Counted from the first letter of the stretch, positions 23,656 through 32,190 are shown. The stretch is 35,700 bases of DNA from Bacteroidota bacterium (GCA_003164895.1 PLUL01000053.1:1-35700); one strand, 5' to 3'. The notes: generated by a model not told the origin, from the letters alone. Numbers and translations are program-made.

Positions 23656-25353
23656 TTAACGTACCAGAGAAATATTTCCTTTCCTCATTATTTGCCTTTC
23701 TGTTGCTGTAATTGTTTTGCAGTAATAAGTGAGAGTTTGCGAGTCTAATTTTTTTCCATTGAAAGTTCCATCCCACGAATCACGAAGATGATTTGTTGCA
23801 AAAACATTTTCTCCCCATCGATCATAGATAGATATTTCAAATTCCTTGAGACAATGATTATCCAATAAATAGAATTTTAGTGAATCATTTTCTCCATCTC
23901 CATTCGGACTGAATGCATTTGGAATATAAACAGCGACCAATGTGTCGTGGATAGAGTAGGGGACAAAAAGCGAAAAAGTATCCGTGCAATTAGTATTGCA
24001 ATTAATAATCAGAGTAGGATTATAAATTGCTGAATCAGGATAAATCCAACAGGGATTTTGGTTGGATGAATTGCCTCCATCGCCCATATTCCAGAACCAG
24101 TTGAAAGCATTTGAAGATTTATCGATGAACTGAACACATTTATTTTTACAAGGATTAAATTCATAGCTGAAAGAAGCGATGCTTGAGTTTACAACTGTTA
24201 CAGATGTATTTGCATTTGCTGAAGCGCAATCGGTGGAAACAGTTACTGAATATGTAGTGGATGAAGTTGGAGAAACATTTATTGAATTGCTTGTTGCGCC
24301 TGTACTCCACAAGTAATTTGTTCCTCCGGATGCAGTGAGCGAAACACTGCTGCCAACGCAAATAGTTGTGTTGCCGAAAATGGTTGCAATAATTGGCGGC
24401 AAATTATCAGGAGTAAATTCCCACAAATCATTAAAATAATTGTTTGCATTTTGTGGATCATCCGAACCGCAGCCAAAATATCCATGACATCCAATGCTGA
24501 ATGAAGCGTGATCAATATCTGAAGTTGGGTGAGAATAATTTGCTTTCTGTGTCCATGTATTTGTTGTTTGATCCCATTCATAAAAATCACTATAAATATT
24601 TCCGCTATAATCTGAACCTGTTCCTATGTAACCTTTTGTTCCGATGGAAAAGCCGGAAGCAAATCCCCTTATTGCTCCAAGAAAGTTTGCTTTTTGTGTC
24701 CAATTATTTGCCGAAGGATCATACTCCCAAAAATCGTTATAGAAGGTAGAATTATCTTCGCCAGTACCCACATAACCTTTGTTACCAATAGAAAAACCAA
24801 CTGCGTAAGCACGATGTCCTCCTCCGAAATTTGCTTTTTGTGTCCATGTGTTTGTTGCTTGACTCCATTCCCAAAAATCATTGCAGAGAAATGTGCATCC
24901 CATTCCAATGTATCCGCTTTGTCCGATGGAAAAACCAATGGAAAACGCTCTTGCAGTGCCGGGGAAATTTGTCTTTTGAATCCATAAATTTGTTGCCTGA
25001 TTCCATTCCCATAAATCATTTGTAAAATTTCCGGTACTATCTTTGCCGGTTACTATGTAACCTTTTGTTCCAATGGAAAACCCGACGGCATCTCCTCTTT
25101 TGGTTCCCGGAAAATTTGCTTTTTGTGTCCAAACATTGGTTGCCTGATCCCATTCCCAGAAATCATTGTAGAAAATATTGTTTGTGTATTGCCAGCCCGT
25201 TCCGAAATATCCTTTGGTACCGATTGAGAACCCAACAACTCCGGCTCTTCCGGTTGAGAAAACACTTGATTTCTGTGTCCAAGTGCCTTGAGAGAAGATG
25301 TTAAATGAAATAAGAAAAAATAAAAATGAGAAAATTATTTTTCTGAAAAACAT
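23656..25353 (-). CDS. secreted Kelch-propeller protein with type IX secretion C-terminus
   Basis: The 565-residue product has a signal peptide (ending NIFSQ, residue 21), six tandem Kelch-like units (about 23-314), an Ig-like strand region (about 318-390, ICVGSSVSLTASGGTNYLW), a PKD-like domain (about 392-465, FNWFWNMGDGG) and a gliding-motility C-terminal domain (from about 473: YIPNAFSPNGDGENDSLKF, ISIYDRWGENVF, WDGTFNGK). The last is the CHU_C/TIGR04131 sorting domain, type B, which directs export by the type IX system. Six units suit a six-bladed propeller, presumably displayed on the surface for binding sugar or protein; the ligand is unknown. The repeats are well preserved. Start chosen at the first ATG before the signal. 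Confidence 0.9.
   Translation of the reverse strand: MFFRKIIFSFLFFLISFNIFSQGTWTQKSSVFSTGRAGVVGFSIGTKGYFGTGWQYTNNIFYNDFWEWDQATNVWTQKANFPGTKRGDAVGFSIGTKGYIVTGKDSTGNFTNDLWEWNQATNLWIQKTNFPGTARAFSIGFSIGQSGYIGMGCTFLCNDFWEWSQATNTWTQKANFGGGHRAYAVGFSIGNKGYVGTGEDNSTFYNDFWEYDPSANNWTQKANFLGAIRGFASGFSIGTKGYIGTGSDYSGNIYSDFYEWDQTTNTWTQKANYSHPTSDIDHASFSIGCHGYFGCGSDDPQNANNYFNDLWEFTPDNLPPIIATIFGNTTICVGSSVSLTASGGTNYLWSTGATSNSINVSPTSSTTYSVTVSTDCASANANTSVTVVNSSIASFSYEFNPCKNKCVQFIDKSSNAFNWFWNMGDGGNSSNQNPCWIYPDSAIYNPTLIINCNTNCTDTFSLFVPYSIHDTLVAVYIPNAFSPNGDGENDSLKFYLLDNHCLKEFEISIYDRWGENVFATNHLRDSWDGTFNGKKLDSQTLTYYCKTITATERQIMRKGNISLVR
24415..25287 (-). repeat. six coding Kelch repeats of about 146 bases
   Basis: The FSIG core recurs at protein residues 42, 92, 141, 187, 235 and 285, a period of 46-50 residues, and the shared W-TQKANF and NDFWEW segments keep high DNA similarity between units. 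These tracts could recombine and change the number of blades. Confidence 0.9.
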
Positions 25354-25443
25354 TCTGTAAAGATAGGAAGGAAAAAATAAATTAAGGTAAATGAGTAATA
25401 TTTTTCAAACGTAATTAACATAATTATCAATCAACCCATTATC

Positions 25444-28305
25444 TTACCTACTCAAATACAAATTCCTTTCGCCATATACTTGTTGAAAGAATTCATCCTG
25501 AAGGTCTTCAATGAAGTAAATGGATTCACCGGTTGATTTCATTTCTGGTCCAAGCTCTTTGTTCACATCCAGAAATTTATCGAAAGAGAACACAGGAACT
25601 TTTATAGCATAACCGTGTTTCTTAGGATGGAATTTAAAGTCCTTCACTTTTTTTGCACCCAGCATTACTTTTGTAGCGTAGTTAATATATGGTTCGTCAT
25701 ACGCTTTGGCAATGAAAGGCATGGAGCGTGAGGCACGCGGATTGGCTTCTATCACATACACTTCTTCGTCTTTAATTGCAAACTGAATATTGATAAGTCC
25801 TTTTGTTTTCAGTGCGATGGCAATTTTCTTGGTGTATTCTTCCAGCTTCTTGATCACTTTGTCGCTCAAGTCGAATGGAGGAAGCACTGCGTTGGAATCT
25901 CCGGAGTGAATGCCGGCAGGTTCGATATGCTCCATGATTCCCATGATGTAATTATCGGTTCCATCGCAAATGGAATCTGTTTCCGCTTCGATGGCTCGTT
26001 CCAGAAAATGATCAAGCAGGATTTTATTCCCTGGAATATCGTTCAGAATTTTTATAATGTGCTGTTCCAGTTCCTGTTCGTTGATGACGATCTTCATGCT
26101 CTGTCCGCCCAATACATACGAAGGACGAACCAGCAGCGGGAATCCGAGCGTGCGCGACAACTGCACCGCCTGTTCTGCATCTTCCGCCACTCCGAATTTT
26201 GGATAAGGGATTTTAAGATCGCTCAGCAGCGTGGAAAAACTTCCGCGGTCTTCGGCAAGGTCAATACTCTCGAAATCGGTTCCGATAATTTTAATTCCAT
26301 ACTTCACCATCTTCTCGGCAAGTTTCAGCGCAGTTTGTCCGCCCAGCTGAACAATTACGCCTTCGGGTTTTTCGTGCTGAATAATTTCATACACGTGTTC
26401 CCAGAAAACAGGTTCGAAATAAAGTTTGTCGGCAATATCAGGGTCGGTAGAAACTGTTTCCGGGTTACAGTTCATCATAATGGCCTCAAATCCTGCTTCG
26501 CGGATGGCCAGTACACCGTGTACACAACAGTAATCAAACTCAATACCCTGGCCTATCCGGTTAGGGCCGCTGCCAAGTACTATTATTTTTTTCTTATCAC
26601 TTACCTTACTTTCAGAAGACTGAAAATCGCCGGTCTTATGCGCAGGCGAAGATTCAAAACTTGAATAGTAGTATGGTGTTTTCGCTTCAAACTCTGCCGC
26701 ACAGGTATCAACCAGTTTATAAACGCGGCGGATATTTAATTCTTTGGTACGGTAATAATAAACATCGTCTTCGCTGCATTGGGTCATCCAGGCAATTTGC
26801 AGATCGCTGTAGCCTTTCTCTTTCAGATCCTGCATTGAAGCGTGGTCAATATCCTTTAAGTGCAGCTTGCGTGTTTTTCTTTCTGTCTCAACCAATTCCA
26901 TTATCTGGTTCAAAAACCAGGGGTCAATTCTTGTTATATCCTGAATGGTTTTTATTGGCACTCCTAATTTAAGCGCATCGTAAATTCTAAATATCCTGTC
27001 CCACGAAGGCGTTTTAATTCCCTGCAGCATATCATCGGTACTAACCCATGTTTTGCCATCGGCACCCAAACCTATCCGGTTATTCTCTAACGACTGACAA
27101 GCTTTTTGCAAGGCTTCCTGGAAACTTCTGCCTATAGCCATTACTTCACCCACTGCTTTCATTTGCAGGCCAAGGGTATCGTCACATCCTTGAAACTTAT
27201 CAAAATTCCAGCGCGGTATTTTTACGATGACATAATCTAACGCCGGTTCAAAAAACGCAGAAGTTGTTTTGGTAATCTGGTTCTTTAATTCATCTAATGT
27301 GTAACCGATAGAAAGTTTTGCCGCAATTTTGGCAATAGGGTAACCGGTAGCTTTAGAGGCAAGTGCCGATGACCGCGAAACCCGTGGATTCATTTCGACC
27401 GAAATAATATCCTCCGTAACCGGGTCAATGGCAAACTGCACATTGCAACCACCGGCAAAGGTTCCTATTTTGGTTATCATGTCCTTGGCATATTCGCGCA
27501 TCCGCTGGTAGGCGGTGTCGCTCAACGTCATGGCAGGCGCAACAGTAATTGAATCGCCGGTGTGAATTCCCATCGGGTCAAAATTCTCGACCGTGCATAT
27601 AACCACAAAGTTGTCGTTCATGTCGCGCATAACTTCCAACTCATATTCCTTCCACCCTAATACTGCTTTCTCGATCAGCACCTCGTGCGTGGGAGAAGCC
27701 GCGAGTCCGCGTTGTAATTTTTCATCAAACTCTTCCTTATTATGCACAAAAGAGCCACCTGAACCACCCAATGTATATGAAGGACGGATTACCAATGGGT
27801 ATCCGATCTTCTGCGCAGCTTCTTTTCCTTCCAGAAAAGAGTTAGCAACAAATGATGGGGCCACCGATATGCCAAGTTCCACCATAAACTTGCGGAACGC
27901 TTCGCGATTCTCAGTGGTTTCTATGGCTTTAAAGTCGGCGCCTAAAACCTTTATGTTGTTCTTTTCCCACAGGCCTAATTCGTAGGCTTCCATACACAGG
28001 TTAAGGGCAGTTTGCCCACCCATAGTAGGCAAAACAGAATCAATTGCCTTGCCTGCAGCCTTTCTTTCTTCAATAATGGTAACGATGCTATCTATAGAAA
28101 TCGGCATCAGGTAAACATTGTCGGCCACTAGGGGGTCGGTCATAATGGTGGCGGGGTTAGAATTAAGCAGGGTAACTTCTATGCCTTCTTCCCTTAAACT
28201 GCGGGCGGCTTGGGAGCCCGCGTAATCAAATTCGCAGGCCTGTCCGATAATAATAGGTCCGCTTCCGATAATTAAAACTGATTTAATGGATGTATCACGT
28301 GGCAT
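25444..28305 (-). CDS. carB: carbamoyl-phosphate synthase large subunit
   Basis: CarB makes carbamoyl phosphate from ammonia, bicarbonate and two ATP, feeding pyrimidine and arginine synthesis. From ATG 28305 the protein has 953 residues: N-terminal ATP-grasp half (SVLIIGSGPIIIGQACEFDY; YTLGGSGGSF; VEMNPRVSRSSALASKATG), an oligomerisation region, and a second ATP-grasp half (IIVLGSGPNRIGQGIEFDY; YVLGGQSM; VIEANPRASRSMPF). It ends near GYAIKVPVFSFDKFLDV plus 40 residues, so the MGS-type allosteric domain of E. coli CarB (1073 residues) is absent, as in other Bacteroidota. The upstream frame to 28407 is open but not protein-like, so the PRDTSIKS start is preferred. An elongated linker (about 12 extra residues rich in S, E, K) joins the halves. 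No carA lies nearby. DNA style changes within this gene near 26.3-26.5 kb. Confidence 0.95.
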   Translation of the reverse strand: MPRDTSIKSVLIIGSGPIIIGQACEFDYAGSQAARSLREEGIEVTLLNSNPATIMTDPLVADNVYLMPISIDSIVTIIEERKAAGKAIDSVLPTMGGQTALNLCMEAYELGLWEKNNIKVLGADFKAIETTENREAFRKFMVELGISVAPSFVANSFLEGKEAAQKIGYPLVIRPSYTLGGSGGSFVHNKEEFDEKLQRGLAASPTHEVLIEKAVLGWKEYELEVMRDMNDNFVVICTVENFDPMGIHTGDSITVAPAMTLSDTAYQRMREYAKDMITKIGTFAGGCNVQFAIDPVTEDIISVEMNPRVSRSSALASKATGYPIAKIAAKLSIGYTLDELKNQITKTTSAFFEPALDYVIVKIPRWNFDKFQGCDDTLGLQMKAVGEVMAIGRSFQEALQKACQSLENNRIGLGADGKTWVSTDDMLQGIKTPSWDRIFRIYDALKLGVPIKTIQDITRIDPWFLNQIMELVETERKTRKLHLKDIDHASMQDLKEKGYSDLQIAWMTQCSEDDVYYYRTKELNIRRVYKLVDTCAAEFEAKTPYYYSSFESSPAHKTGDFQSSESKVSDKKKIIVLGSGPNRIGQGIEFDYCCVHGVLAIREAGFEAIMMNCNPETVSTDPDIADKLYFEPVFWEHVYEIIQHEKPEGVIVQLGGQTALKLAEKMVKYGIKIIGTDFESIDLAEDRGSFSTLLSDLKIPYPKFGVAEDAEQAVQLSRTLGFPLLVRPSYVLGGQSMKIVINEQELEQHIIKILNDIPGNKILLDHFLERAIEAETDSICDGTDNYIMGIMEHIEPAGIHSGDSNAVLPPFDLSDKVIKKLEEYTKKIAIALKTKGLINIQFAIKDEEVYVIEANPRASRSMPFIAKAYDEPYINYATKVMLGAKKVKDFKFHPKKHGYAIKVPVFSFDKFLDVNKELGPEMKSTGESIYFIEDLQDEFFQQVYGERNLYLSR
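26300..26485. other. zone where DNA composition changes inside carB
   Basis: Left of this zone the sequence almost lacks GGCC and prefers GGA glycine and ATT isoleucine codons. Right of it, GGCC is common and GGT, GGC, ATA, AGG and AAC codons rise. The first right-style GGCC is at 26482-26485. No gap, frameshift or repeat marks the change, and the reading frame of carB passes through unbroken. Confidence 0.75.
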
Positions 28306-28408
28306 TAGCTCAATTTGAGGATGAAAGGCAAAAAGCGGTGCGAAGATAAAAAAGGTAGACAATTTAAATGCGGTAGAGGAGCAAAAGGAGCAGGTAGAGC
28401 TACACACA

Positions 28409-28416
28409 CAAATTTA
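28409..28416 (-). promoter_or_regulatory. candidate -7 box for carB
   Basis: The minus strand reads TAAATTTG, an exact TAnnTTTG match, with a TTG 23 bases upstream. It would give a leader of about 95 bases before the ATG at 28305. Confidence 0.4.
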
Positions 28417-28484
28417 TGCCCAGCGCATTGTTAGTATTTCAATAGCCTTTAAAACCTGCAAAACCTCAAATTCGCCGGTCTATT

Positions 28485-29633
28485 ATGATTACTCCCTTTT
28501 TAATTATTGCGGTTATCCTTTCTGCCCTGTATGTGGTGATGGTGATGTATTTTTTTGTTGGCTGGCTCCGGCTAAAGAAGTCTGCGGTTGCAGTTGATGA
28601 TAGCAAGCTTCCTTTTGTAAGCATCGTGGTTCCTGTAAGAAACGAGGCAGATTATATCAATGAGTGCCTTGAATCGCTCTTTAAGCAAAACTACCCGGCA
28701 GATAAATTTGAAGTGGTTGTAATTGACGACTACTCTACCGATCCAACGCTGCAATTGGCAAGAGAGTTTAACAGGACAAACCTGCTTGTACTGGACCTTC
28801 AGCAATACTTAGGCAACCCGGGCGAGTATTCCCCTAACAAGAAAAAGGCCCTGGCGCTTGGTGTAAAAAATGCGCAGGGAGAATTGATAATCACCACCGA
28901 TGGCGACTGCGCCATGGGCGAAAACTGGCTCCGCACAATGGCCGGTTATTACCAAACCAACGAATACAAACTGATAACCGGCCCCGTTTTAATAAGGCCG
29001 GCACGTAATCCGCTGGCCTGGTTTCAGCAGTTAGATGTTATTAATATGCTGGGCATTACCGGTGCTACCATACGCAATAACTTTCCAACCATGTGTAATG
29101 GCGCCAACCTGATGTACTCAAAAAAAGTTTTTCATGATGTGGAAGGTTTTAAAGGCAACCATGAAGTACCGACTGGTGATGATATTTTTTTGATGCACAA
29201 GATTAACGAGCGCTATCCGGGCTCTATTGGCTTTGTAAAAAACTTCGATGCCTGCGTTTTTACTAAGGCAGAAAAAGGGTTAAGAGGTTTTATTGCCCAA
29301 AGGATAAGGTGGATATCAAAATCAAGAAGGTTCAGCGAACCTAAAGTTTCTTTGGTTCTTGTGTTCGCTTACCTCTTCAACTTTTTTATCATCATTGCCG
29401 CATTGCAAGCCATTCAACCGGACCAATGGAGTTGGCTTGCAATTGCAGTTGCAGGTGGCGCAAAGCTTTTGATTGACTTTATATTTTGCATTCCAGTTAC
29501 ATACTTCTTTCGTAAAATGATTTTGTTGCTACTTTTACCCGTTATCGAAATTTTCCATGTGCTGTATGTTGTAATAGCCGGTGCATTAAGTTTAACCGGC
29601 AGATACAGGTGGAAGGACAGGTTGATCAGGTAA
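28485..29633 (+). CDS. membrane-bound glycosyltransferase, family 2
   Basis: The 382-residue product is a GT-A glycosyltransferase of family 2. An N-terminal helix (residues 4-26) is followed by the catalytic domain: VSIVVPVRNEADYINECL, the nucleotide-binding D81-D82 (VIDDYSTD), the metal-binding DGD at 139-141 (TTDGDC), GDD at 231-233 as the likely base region, and the processive-type QRIRW at 272-276. Three C-terminal helices lie at about 288-370. The QxxRW motif suggests linear polysaccharide chain synthesis or glycolipid formation at the cytoplasmic face. It is divergent from carB across 179 bases, which hold the carB promoter candidate. Confidence 0.88.
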   Translation: MITPFLIIAVILSALYVVMVMYFFVGWLRLKKSAVAVDDSKLPFVSIVVPVRNEADYINECLESLFKQNYPADKFEVVVIDDYSTDPTLQLAREFNRTNLLVLDLQQYLGNPGEYSPNKKKALALGVKNAQGELIITTDGDCAMGENWLRTMAGYYQTNEYKLITGPVLIRPARNPLAWFQQLDVINMLGITGATIRNNFPTMCNGANLMYSKKVFHDVEGFKGNHEVPTGDDIFLMHKINERYPGSIGFVKNFDACVFTKAEKGLRGFIAQRIRWISKSRRFSEPKVSLVLVFAYLFNFFIIIAALQAIQPDQWSWLAIAVAGGAKLLIDFIFCIPVTYFFRKMILLLLLPVIEIFHVLYVVIAGALSLTGRYRWKDRLIR

Positions 29634-29636
29634 AAA

Positions 29637-29665
29637 CAACTTGCCTAAATTGAACTGGTAAGTTG
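29637..29665 (+). other. hairpin between the glycosyltransferase and oppC-like genes
   Basis: CAACTTGCC (29637-29645) pairs with GGTAAGTTG (29657-29665), nine pairs including one G-T, around an 11-base loop. No T-run follows on the plus strand, so it is not a standard terminator; it might protect a transcript end or affect the ribosome site of the next gene, 13 bases away. Confidence 0.4.
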
Positions 29666-29678
29666 CGGTAAAAGGATA

Positions 29679-30839
29679 ATGAAGGAAACAAAAAGCACTT
29701 CTCTTAACGAAAAAGCATGGAAACGTTTAAAGCGTAACCGTAGCGCCATGTTTGGGCTTTGCATTATTATTTTCGCGGTACTGCTTGCTGTTTTTGCTTA
29801 TGTCGTATCGCCTGATAATTCACCCTCAGCAAACGAACAGATATTGCAACTTGAAACACACCCACCGGGGTTTAAGATCAAAATTTTAAAGAAGATCCGT
29901 GAAGGGTCGCAGTCGACCGGCGCTATGGATGGTCTTGTAAACGGTTTTATGAAAGACTACGAGCCGGTTCCCGTTCTTGATTATAAGTTTGAAAAGGATT
30001 CATTGCAGTACACTGAATACAAGGGCAAAGTATTTAAACCGGAGGTGTACAAAATAACCTTTGCCGACTTGATAGGTACAAAGAGTGACGACAAACTTCA
30101 ACCTGCTGAACAGAAGAACTTTATTGAAAAAAACCTGATAGTAGAAAGACGATACCTGCTCGGCACAGATAAATTTGGCAGAGATATTTTATCGCGGCTG
30201 ATTATTGGGGTCAGGGTTTCGCTATCGGTTGGTCTTATATCGGTCGGCATTTCTCTTATAATCGGAATTTTTCTAGGGGCGCTTGCCGGGTTTTTTAGAG
30301 GATGGGTGGACGAATCCATCATGTTTGTGATCAATGTTTTTTGGAGCATCCCTACTTTGCTTTTGGCAATGGGTCTATATATCAGTGCCGGCAGCCTGAT
30401 CGAGAATAAATTGGTGATGATATTTATTGCCGTGGGCTTAACCATGTGGGTTGATACTGCTCGTATTGTACGAGGGCAATTTATTGTATTGCGCGAAATG
30501 GAGTTCGTTTCTGCGGCTAAAAGCTTAGGCTTTGCCAATGGCCGTATCATTTTCAAACATATTTTGCCCAATATCCTCGGGCCTGTTATTGTTGTTGCTT
30601 GTGCCAATTTTGCCAACGCCATTTTGGTGGAATCAGGCCTTAGTTACATTGGCCTGGGTATTCAACCACCCGCCCCCAGTTGGGGTAGTATGTTGAACGA
30701 ATACAAGGACTTTATAGATACGGATAAAGCCTACCTGGCTCTTTTTCCAGGCTTGGCTATTATGCTTTTAGTGCTTGCGTTTAACCTGGTTGGCAATGGC
30801 CTGCGCGATGCCCTGGATGTAAAAGGACAATTGGATTAA
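29679..30839 (+). CDS. peptide/oligopeptide ABC transporter permease, OppC-like
   Basis: The 386-residue product is a permease of the Dpp/Opp type importing peptides or nickel. The first helix is at residues 24-44, followed by an extracytoplasmic insert of about 110 residues, then the conserved LLGTDKFGRDILSRLIIGVR segment near 158-177 and five more helices. The inner-face EAA loop, which contacts the ATPase, reads EFVSAAKSLGF...IIFKHILPN near 270-295. E. coli OppC is about 300 residues; the extra length is mainly in the first periplasmic loop, a form common in Bacteroidota. No partner permease, ATPase or binding protein is present here, so it is an isolated component. Confidence 0.87.
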   Translation: MKETKSTSLNEKAWKRLKRNRSAMFGLCIIIFAVLLAVFAYVVSPDNSPSANEQILQLETHPPGFKIKILKKIREGSQSTGAMDGLVNGFMKDYEPVPVLDYKFEKDSLQYTEYKGKVFKPEVYKITFADLIGTKSDDKLQPAEQKNFIEKNLIVERRYLLGTDKFGRDILSRLIIGVRVSLSVGLISVGISLIIGIFLGALAGFFRGWVDESIMFVINVFWSIPTLLLAMGLYISAGSLIENKLVMIFIAVGLTMWVDTARIVRGQFIVLREMEFVSAAKSLGFANGRIIFKHILPNILGPVIVVACANFANAILVESGLSYIGLGIQPPAPSWGSMLNEYKDFIDTDKAYLALFPGLAIMLLVLAFNLVGNGLRDALDVKGQLD

Positions 30840-30918
30840 TTAAGTACGTAACATTGTATGCCTTGCTTGCGTTTCACATAGTGTAGGGAATTTAATTTGA
30901 ATTTTGTGATTTACCTGT

Positions 30919-30926
30919 TAACTTGG
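30919..30926 (+). promoter_or_regulatory. possible -7 box before the RsbU-like gene
   Basis: TAACTTGG differs from TAnnTTTG by one base, and a TTTG lies 19 bases upstream at 30896-30899. The GTG start comes after 4 bases, the same spacing as for tatD. Confidence 0.3.
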
Positions 30927-30930
30927 TCGA

Positions 30931-32190
30931 GTGTCAACCCAGCAATTCTCCGAATTCGATTTTTTTAAAAAACGCCTTGGCCAAACCGAGCGGCTGCTTG
31001 CTATTAAACAGCAGCAGATAGACTCATTGCTTGAGATAACCCGGGCAGTGAATAACAACATGCCTATTACCGCACTGGCACGTATTTACGAAAACATTCT
31101 CCATGCCCAATTAGCGGTTTCTAAAATAGCGCTCTTTATTAACGAAAAGGATGATGCCTGGATATGTATTACCCCCGGCGAATTGCCTTCCACAGTGTTG
31201 AATTATAGTGTGCACGAAAAATTTTCGAAGCACAGCTTTATAATGTCGGTAGCTGCCTTTAAGGACGAAATGCTGGAAGGCTTTGAATACCTGATTCCGG
31301 TAACACATAAAAAGGAACCAATTGGATATGTTTTGATAGGGCCTTTTGGCAACGACCAGAGCGATACGAAGGAAGAGAAACTGAAGTTTATTCAAACCAT
31401 TACAAACATTATTGTGGTGGCCAACGAGAACAAAAAACTTTTTAAAAGTCAGTTAGACCAGGTGGTTATGCAAAAGGAGCTGAAGCTTGCCGCTGATATG
31501 CAAAATATGCTGGTTCCTTCATCGCTTCCGAACAATGATAAAATAGAAGCCGCTGCATATTACAAGCCACATAAAAATATTGGCGGCGACTATTATGACC
31601 TTGTCAATATATCGGAGCATGAATTTGCCTTTTGCATCAGCGATATTTCCGGCAAGGGAATCCCGGCCGCGTTGTTGATGGCTAATTTTCAGGCTAACCT
31701 TCGTACCCTTATTACGCGCAAATACCAATTGCCACAGTTTATTGATATTCTGAATGGCAAGGTTGGAGAGATTACCAAAGGAGAAAAATTCATTACACTT
31801 TTTATTGCCACCTATAATACTCAAACGCGAATTCTCACTTATGTGAATGCAGGGCACAATCCTTCTATACTCTACTATAAAGGCGAGGTGCAATTATTGG
31901 ATCAGGGCTGCACTATCCTGGGTATGTTCGATACATTGCCATACATCAATTACGGCGAGGTGAAAATTGAACCGGGCTCCCTAATAGTTAATTACACCGA
32001 TGGCCTTTCGGAAGCCTCTAATAACGAAGGCAAAATGTTTGAGGTTGAGGGCCTTATAGATTATATTGAGGGACACCATACCCTGGAACTGACGGACTTT
32101 AATACCAAACTGATAGATCAGGTTATTGCCTATAAACAGGATACTGATTTTGATGACGACATCACCTTACTCACCCTTAGGTTCAAGTAG
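30931..32190 (+). CDS. RsbU-like SpoIIE phosphatase with GAF-like N-terminus
   Basis: The 419-residue soluble protein has a coiled-coil start (SEFDFFKKRLGQTERLL), a GAF-like sensory region (about 35-180, ALARIYENIL, PIGYVLIGPFG) and a PP2C-type SpoIIE domain from about 190: LKLAADMQNMLVPSSLP, NIGGDYYDL with the metal-binding D, FCISDISGKGIPAALLMA, NAGHNPSILY, NYTDGLSEA and FDDDITLLTL. The likely reaction is dephosphorylation of an anti-anti-sigma (STAS) protein, releasing a stress response; no STAS or kinase gene is next to it. It starts with GTG at 30931, 4 bases after a promoter-like box. Its end overlaps the convergent O-antigen-ligase-like gene by 24 bases. Confidence 0.87.
   Translation: MSTQQFSEFDFFKKRLGQTERLLAIKQQQIDSLLEITRAVNNNMPITALARIYENILHAQLAVSKIALFINEKDDAWICITPGELPSTVLNYSVHEKFSKHSFIMSVAAFKDEMLEGFEYLIPVTHKKEPIGYVLIGPFGNDQSDTKEEKLKFIQTITNIIVVANENKKLFKSQLDQVVMQKELKLAADMQNMLVPSSLPNNDKIEAAAYYKPHKNIGGDYYDLVNISEHEFAFCISDISGKGIPAALLMANFQANLRTLITRKYQLPQFIDILNGKVGEITKGEKFITLFIATYNTQTRILTYVNAGHNPSILYYKGEVQLLDQGCTILGMFDTLPYINYGEVKIEPGSLIVNYTDGLSEASNNEGKMFEVEGLIDYIEGHHTLELTDFNTKLIDQVIAYKQDTDFDDDITLLTLRFK

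Noticed and set aside
24415-25287. CRISPR-like or satellite DNA because of regular spacing near 146 bases
   Set aside because: The units are coding, in frame and diverged at third positions, and correspond to Kelch blades; no short identical repeat with unique spacers is present.
25906-26664. 252-residue plus-strand open frame opposite carB
   Set aside because: It lies entirely inside carB, whose conserved motifs prove the other strand; it shows no domain pattern and is an open-frame shadow of the GC-richer codon pattern.
28306-28407. 34-residue upstream extension of carB
   Set aside because: The residues (Cys, Ser and Phe rich) are not protein-like for CarB, and the ATG at 28305 gives the family start.
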